The notes below the pieces were generated by a model. It ran no database searches and was not told the origin of the DNA. It saw only the letters and a list, made by a program, of their open reading frames with translations. A stretch of DNA of 52,509 nucleotides from Planctomycetota bacterium (GTDB lineage Bacteria; Planctomycetota; SZUA-567; H5-PLA8): the NCBI GenBank assembly GCA_016200135.1, contig JACQFI010000122.1, forward strand, positions 1-52,509, in the 5' to 3' direction. How positions within the stretch are numbered: the first letter of the stretch is position 1; every line of letters begins with the position of its first letter. Shown piece by piece: positions 49,997-52,509 of the stretch. The position numbers were made by a program, and so were the translations under genes.

Positions 49997-51208
49997 GTGA
50001 TCACGCAGAGAATACGCCTGCTCTTGCCCGCCCTGCTCCTGCTGCCTCTGGCCGCATGCGGCGGAAGCAAAAACAGCACTCAAACCTACGCGCCCAAGGT
50101 CGACAAGCACGAGCCGAAGACGGATAAGAAGAGCGGCAAGACGGCGGATATAGGCGAAGAGCACACCCAACCCGACGACCCGCCGGTCATCAGTGGCGGG
50201 ACCGTGTTGGCCCTCAAGCGCAACATGGGCAAGGTGCTGGTGTACGAGGGCGGCTTCGACCGGTTGCAGACGGGCACCAACAAGGCCACCGAGACCGGCA
50301 GTTTCTACATTACGTTATTTACGGCGGAAAAGGACCGCGCGGCCTCCAATCTTGACCTGGTGGCCATCCGCCGGACGTTCCTCGACCGCAAGCGCACGGA
50401 GACGATGGAGCAGGGCAAGACCGTGGACAAGGTCCTGCCCAACAGCGAGGAACTCATTGAACTGGGACCGAACTTTAAAGATGCCCAGGGCCTCCGCTGC
50501 TACGGGTTCGACGCCCAGAACAACATCGCTCAATTCTTCGAGGACATCCTGACGCTCCAGGACGGGACCACGGTCCGGGGGCGCGTAACCAAGAAGGACG
50601 AGAACACCGTCACGGTCGAGACCAACGAGGGCCAGAAGGAATTCGCCCGCCTGCGCGTCACCAAGACCGAGCGCGTCAACACCCCGCACGTGCTGATGTA
50701 CGATACGCCGCATTACTTCTTCCCGATCTTTTCGAGCAAGCCCGTCGAACCGGGCAGCACCTGGAGTTTCACCATCATGATGGTGATTCCCCTGAACCAG
50801 GGCGGCGGCGGAGTGATGCCCACCCAGTTCCCCGTGCACATGACCGCCAAGCTGCGTGCGCTGCAGGGCGGCGTCGCCACAGTGGATTACGCGGTGAGCG
50901 GCGAGTTCGACACGGAAAAGGATCCGTTCAAGCAGCGCTTTGGCGCCGCGTTCTTACAGCGCAATCGCATGATCCATTCGATCGAGTCCCAAGGCACGAT
51001 CACGCTAGACGTGCAGAAGGGCGTGATGCTTGAAAAGGTGGAAGAGGCGAAGATCCATATCGAAGCGACCTCGGTGATTCCGGTCGCGGCAAACCAGCCG
51101 CCGCAGCAGAACCACAGCGAGTCCATGATCGTCAGCAAGTTCCGCCTAAAGTGGCTGCCTCCGGGAACGAAATTGAAGAGTGGAGTGGAAGTTCCGCCGA
51201 GCGAGTAG
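49997..51208 (+). CDS. Lipoprotein of unknown function with SH3-like segment
   Basis: The 403-residue protein starts at GTG 49997 with GGAGGGAG upstream and has a lipoprotein signal (RIRLLLPALLLLPLAAC, lipobox LAAC). The longer frame to 49790 is unlikely. After a charged linker come two beta-rich regions; the segment LQDGTTVRGRVTKKDENTVT resembles the LKNGDEINGKI segment of the secreted protein at 31432. The C-terminal half (PGSTWSFTIMMVIPLNQGGGG, VDYAVSGEFDTE) looks like a lipid- or ligand-binding beta barrel, but this is not certain. It is followed 45 bases later by a kinase gene on the same strand. Confidence 0.8.
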   Translation: MITQRIRLLLPALLLLPLAACGGSKNSTQTYAPKVDKHEPKTDKKSGKTADIGEEHTQPDDPPVISGGTVLALKRNMGKVLVYEGGFDRLQTGTNKATETGSFYITLFTAEKDRAASNLDLVAIRRTFLDRKRTETMEQGKTVDKVLPNSEELIELGPNFKDAQGLRCYGFDAQNNIAQFFEDILTLQDGTTVRGRVTKKDENTVTVETNEGQKEFARLRVTKTERVNTPHVLMYDTPHYFFPIFSSKPVEPGSTWSFTIMMVIPLNQGGGGVMPTQFPVHMTAKLRALQGGVATVDYAVSGEFDTEKDPFKQRFGAAFLQRNRMIHSIESQGTITLDVQKGVMLEKVEEAKIHIEATSVIPVAANQPPQQNHSESMIVSKFRLKWLPPGTKLKSGVEVPPSE

Positions 51209-51253
51209 CTGCAGGCGCGCCATATATGAGAAGCACGTTCCGAGGGTCCAACG

Positions 51254-52390
51254 TTGGCGCATGAGGCGGAGGCGTTGCTCCTGCGCGCGGGGGTGCGCGC
51301 GGGGCTCATCGACGCCGACAAGGGCACGGCGGCGCTGGTCGTGTACGCCCAGATGAAGAAACTGGGCGCGACGTTCCCGTTCGGCGATTTCCTGGTCGAA
51401 CGCGGGCTCATCAGCCGCATGGGCCTGGAAGGGATCGAGCGCAGCCTCAGCTCCGGCAGCGGCGCGGCGCCCCGCACCATCTCGCGGCTTGGCGATTTCG
51501 AACTCCACGAGATCCTGGGCGAAGGCGAGAGCGGCACCGTCTTCCGCGCGCGGCAGGTCAGCCTCGAGCGTCCGGTGGCCTTGAAGGTGCTCACGCCTTC
51601 GCTCGCCCGCGATCCCGAAGCGCTCGAACGGTTCCTCTCCGAAGCCCGCGTCACGGCCAAACTGCATCATCCCAACATCGTCCGCTTCATCCGCGTCGCC
51701 ATGGCCGAGGGGCTCTATTACCTGGCCATGGAGTACATCGACGGCGGCTCGGTGCGGGCGCTCATCCAGGCCCATCCCGGCGGCCTGCCGGAGGCGCAGA
51801 CGCTCGCGCTCGGCAAGCAGATCGCCTCAGCGCTTGAAGCCGCCCATTCCGCGGGGCTGGTGCATCGCGACGTGAAACCGGAGAACATTCTCCTCACCCG
51901 GGGAGGCGTGGCCAAACTTGCCGATCTCGGCATCGCCGTAAAAGTGGACCTCGGCGGCCCGCTGACCACGGGAGAGAAGTCCGAGTTCTGGGGGACGGCC
52001 GCCTACCTCGCGCCGGAAGTCATCGAAGGCTACGGCGCCACCGATCCCCGCGCGGATCTCTATAGCCTCGGTGCCACCCTGTTCGAGATGCTCACCGGCC
52101 GGCCTCCGTTCGTGGCCGACACGCCTCAAGAAGTATTGCGCATGCAGGTGATGGACGCGCCGCCGGACGTCCGCAAACTCCGCGCGGATGTCACGCCCGA
52201 GATGGCCACGCTGGTCAAGCGCCTCTTGAACAAGGATCCCAAGCAGCGCTTCCCCAATGCGCAGTCGCTGGTGGATGCGATCGAGTTGATCGAAGGAATT
52301 AAGGCTGCGCCCGAGAGCCGCAAACTTGCCGCCGCCCCCAAGAGCAGGCGCGGGAGGCTCAAGCGCTTCCGCCGTCCGCGGCGCCACTAA
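51254..52390 (+). CDS. Soluble serine/threonine protein kinase with helical N-terminal domain
   Basis: The 378-residue kinase has a helical domain of about 70 residues (EAEALLLRAGVRAGLIDADK, FPFGDFLVERGLISR) before the catalytic domain (about 80-345): LGEGESGTVF Gly-loop, VALKV Lys, HRDVKPENILL, ADLG and GTAAYLAPEV. There is no membrane segment, so it works in the cytoplasm. The N-terminal domain recalls those preceding kinase domains in other planctomycete proteins and could bind a partner. A Lys/Arg-rich tail (KSRRGRLKRFRRPRRH) ends the protein and might bind nucleic acid or membrane. TTG 51254 is the likely start. RNA hairpins follow. Confidence 0.9.
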   Translation: MAHEAEALLLRAGVRAGLIDADKGTAALVVYAQMKKLGATFPFGDFLVERGLISRMGLEGIERSLSSGSGAAPRTISRLGDFELHEILGEGESGTVFRARQVSLERPVALKVLTPSLARDPEALERFLSEARVTAKLHHPNIVRFIRVAMAEGLYYLAMEYIDGGSVRALIQAHPGGLPEAQTLALGKQIASALEAAHSAGLVHRDVKPENILLTRGGVAKLADLGIAVKVDLGGPLTTGEKSEFWGTAAYLAPEVIEGYGATDPRADLYSLGATLFEMLTGRPPFVADTPQEVLRMQVMDAPPDVRKLRADVTPEMATLVKRLLNKDPKQRFPNAQSLVDAIELIEGIKAAPESRKLAAAPKSRRGRLKRFRRPRRH

Positions 52391-52423
52391 ACCGGCTGGG
52401 CAAAAAGTCTTGTTGAATGGAGG

Positions 52424-52485
52424 TTGCGTCTGGAAACGACGTAAGCCCGGGATCGCATCGGGGGAAACGATACGGTCTCGGGCTT
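52424..52485 (+). ncRNA. Tandem hairpins downstream of the kinase gene, possible structured RNA
   Basis: A short stem (GCGTC/GACGT around TGGAAAC, near 52425-52441) is followed by a long one: 18-base arms 52443-52460 and 52468-52485 pair at 15 Watson-Crick and two G-U positions around GGGGAAA. Both loops contain GGAAAC or GGGAAAC. No T tract follows, so it is not an ordinary terminator. The window ends 24 bases later, so a larger structured RNA may be cut. Confidence 0.4.
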
Positions 52486-52509
52486 CGCCGCACAGCACGA
52501 CATTCGGTC

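Overview
The window is GC-rich chromosomal DNA from a bacterium that fits the Planctomycetota or a near relative in the PVC group. The hints are serine/threonine kinases with DLG in place of DFG, many secreted or lipid-anchored proteins of unknown function, alpha/alpha-toroid (prenyltransferase-like) secreted proteins in tandem, an alginate-export type porin, frequent GTG/TTG starts, and 1-4 base stop/start overlaps. This placement is inference. No rRNA, tRNA, CRISPR array, transposase or phage gene was seen, and both ends cut through sequence that continues outside.

Layout. 1-4.2 kb (minus): start of a glycosyltransferase, a nitrilase-family amidohydrolase, MurQ and a GH20 hexosaminidase without signal peptide; the last two look like an intracellular amino-sugar or cell-wall recycling pair. 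4.3-9.5 kb: a voltage-sensor-type channel with RCK domain but an unusual pore loop, a two-domain alpha/beta hydrolase, and a secreted beta-helix protein. 9.5-14.7 kb (minus): a seven-gene cassette with a GbsR/MarR-type regulator, a DCC-thioredoxin/wax-synthase fusion, two small membrane proteins, a YndJ-like membrane protein, a methyltransferase-like protein and a DUF2071 protein. A 20-bp palindrome occurs at both the regulator and the fusion gene, so this is the best candidate here for an undescribed system.

14.8-23.8 kb (plus): a redoxin lipoprotein, a membrane kinase and an alginate-export-like porin in overlapping order, then an ABC ATPase, a large FtsX-type permease and an AttH/CrtC-like secreted protein (an att-type export locus). 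23.8-30.3 kb: a TolB-like propeller protein divergent from a GntR/LacI-hybrid regulator that leads an operon of secreted propeller proteins and ends in a decayed paralogue. 30.3-34.1 kb: cyclophilin-like protein, Ndk, a Lys/Glu-rich secreted protein, a universal stress protein and a secreted protein.

34.2-40.9 kb (plus): a purine cluster purF-purM-purH, interrupted by a broken DUF4258 gene, a DUF2283 gene and a DinB-like gene, then a small membrane protein and a membrane-anchored nitrilase-family enzyme. 40.9-49.7 kb (minus): an EboD-type dehydroquinate-synthase homologue, then a run of secreted proteins (Ig-like, two toroid proteins, a DUF4175-like membrane protein, a PDZ protein, an unknown). 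49.9-52.5 kb (plus): a lipoprotein and a second, soluble kinase followed by strong RNA hairpins at the window edge. Two dispersed inverted-repeat elements of one family lie directly against the starts of murQ and the AttH-like gene; in the latter the repeat encodes the apparent signal peptide.
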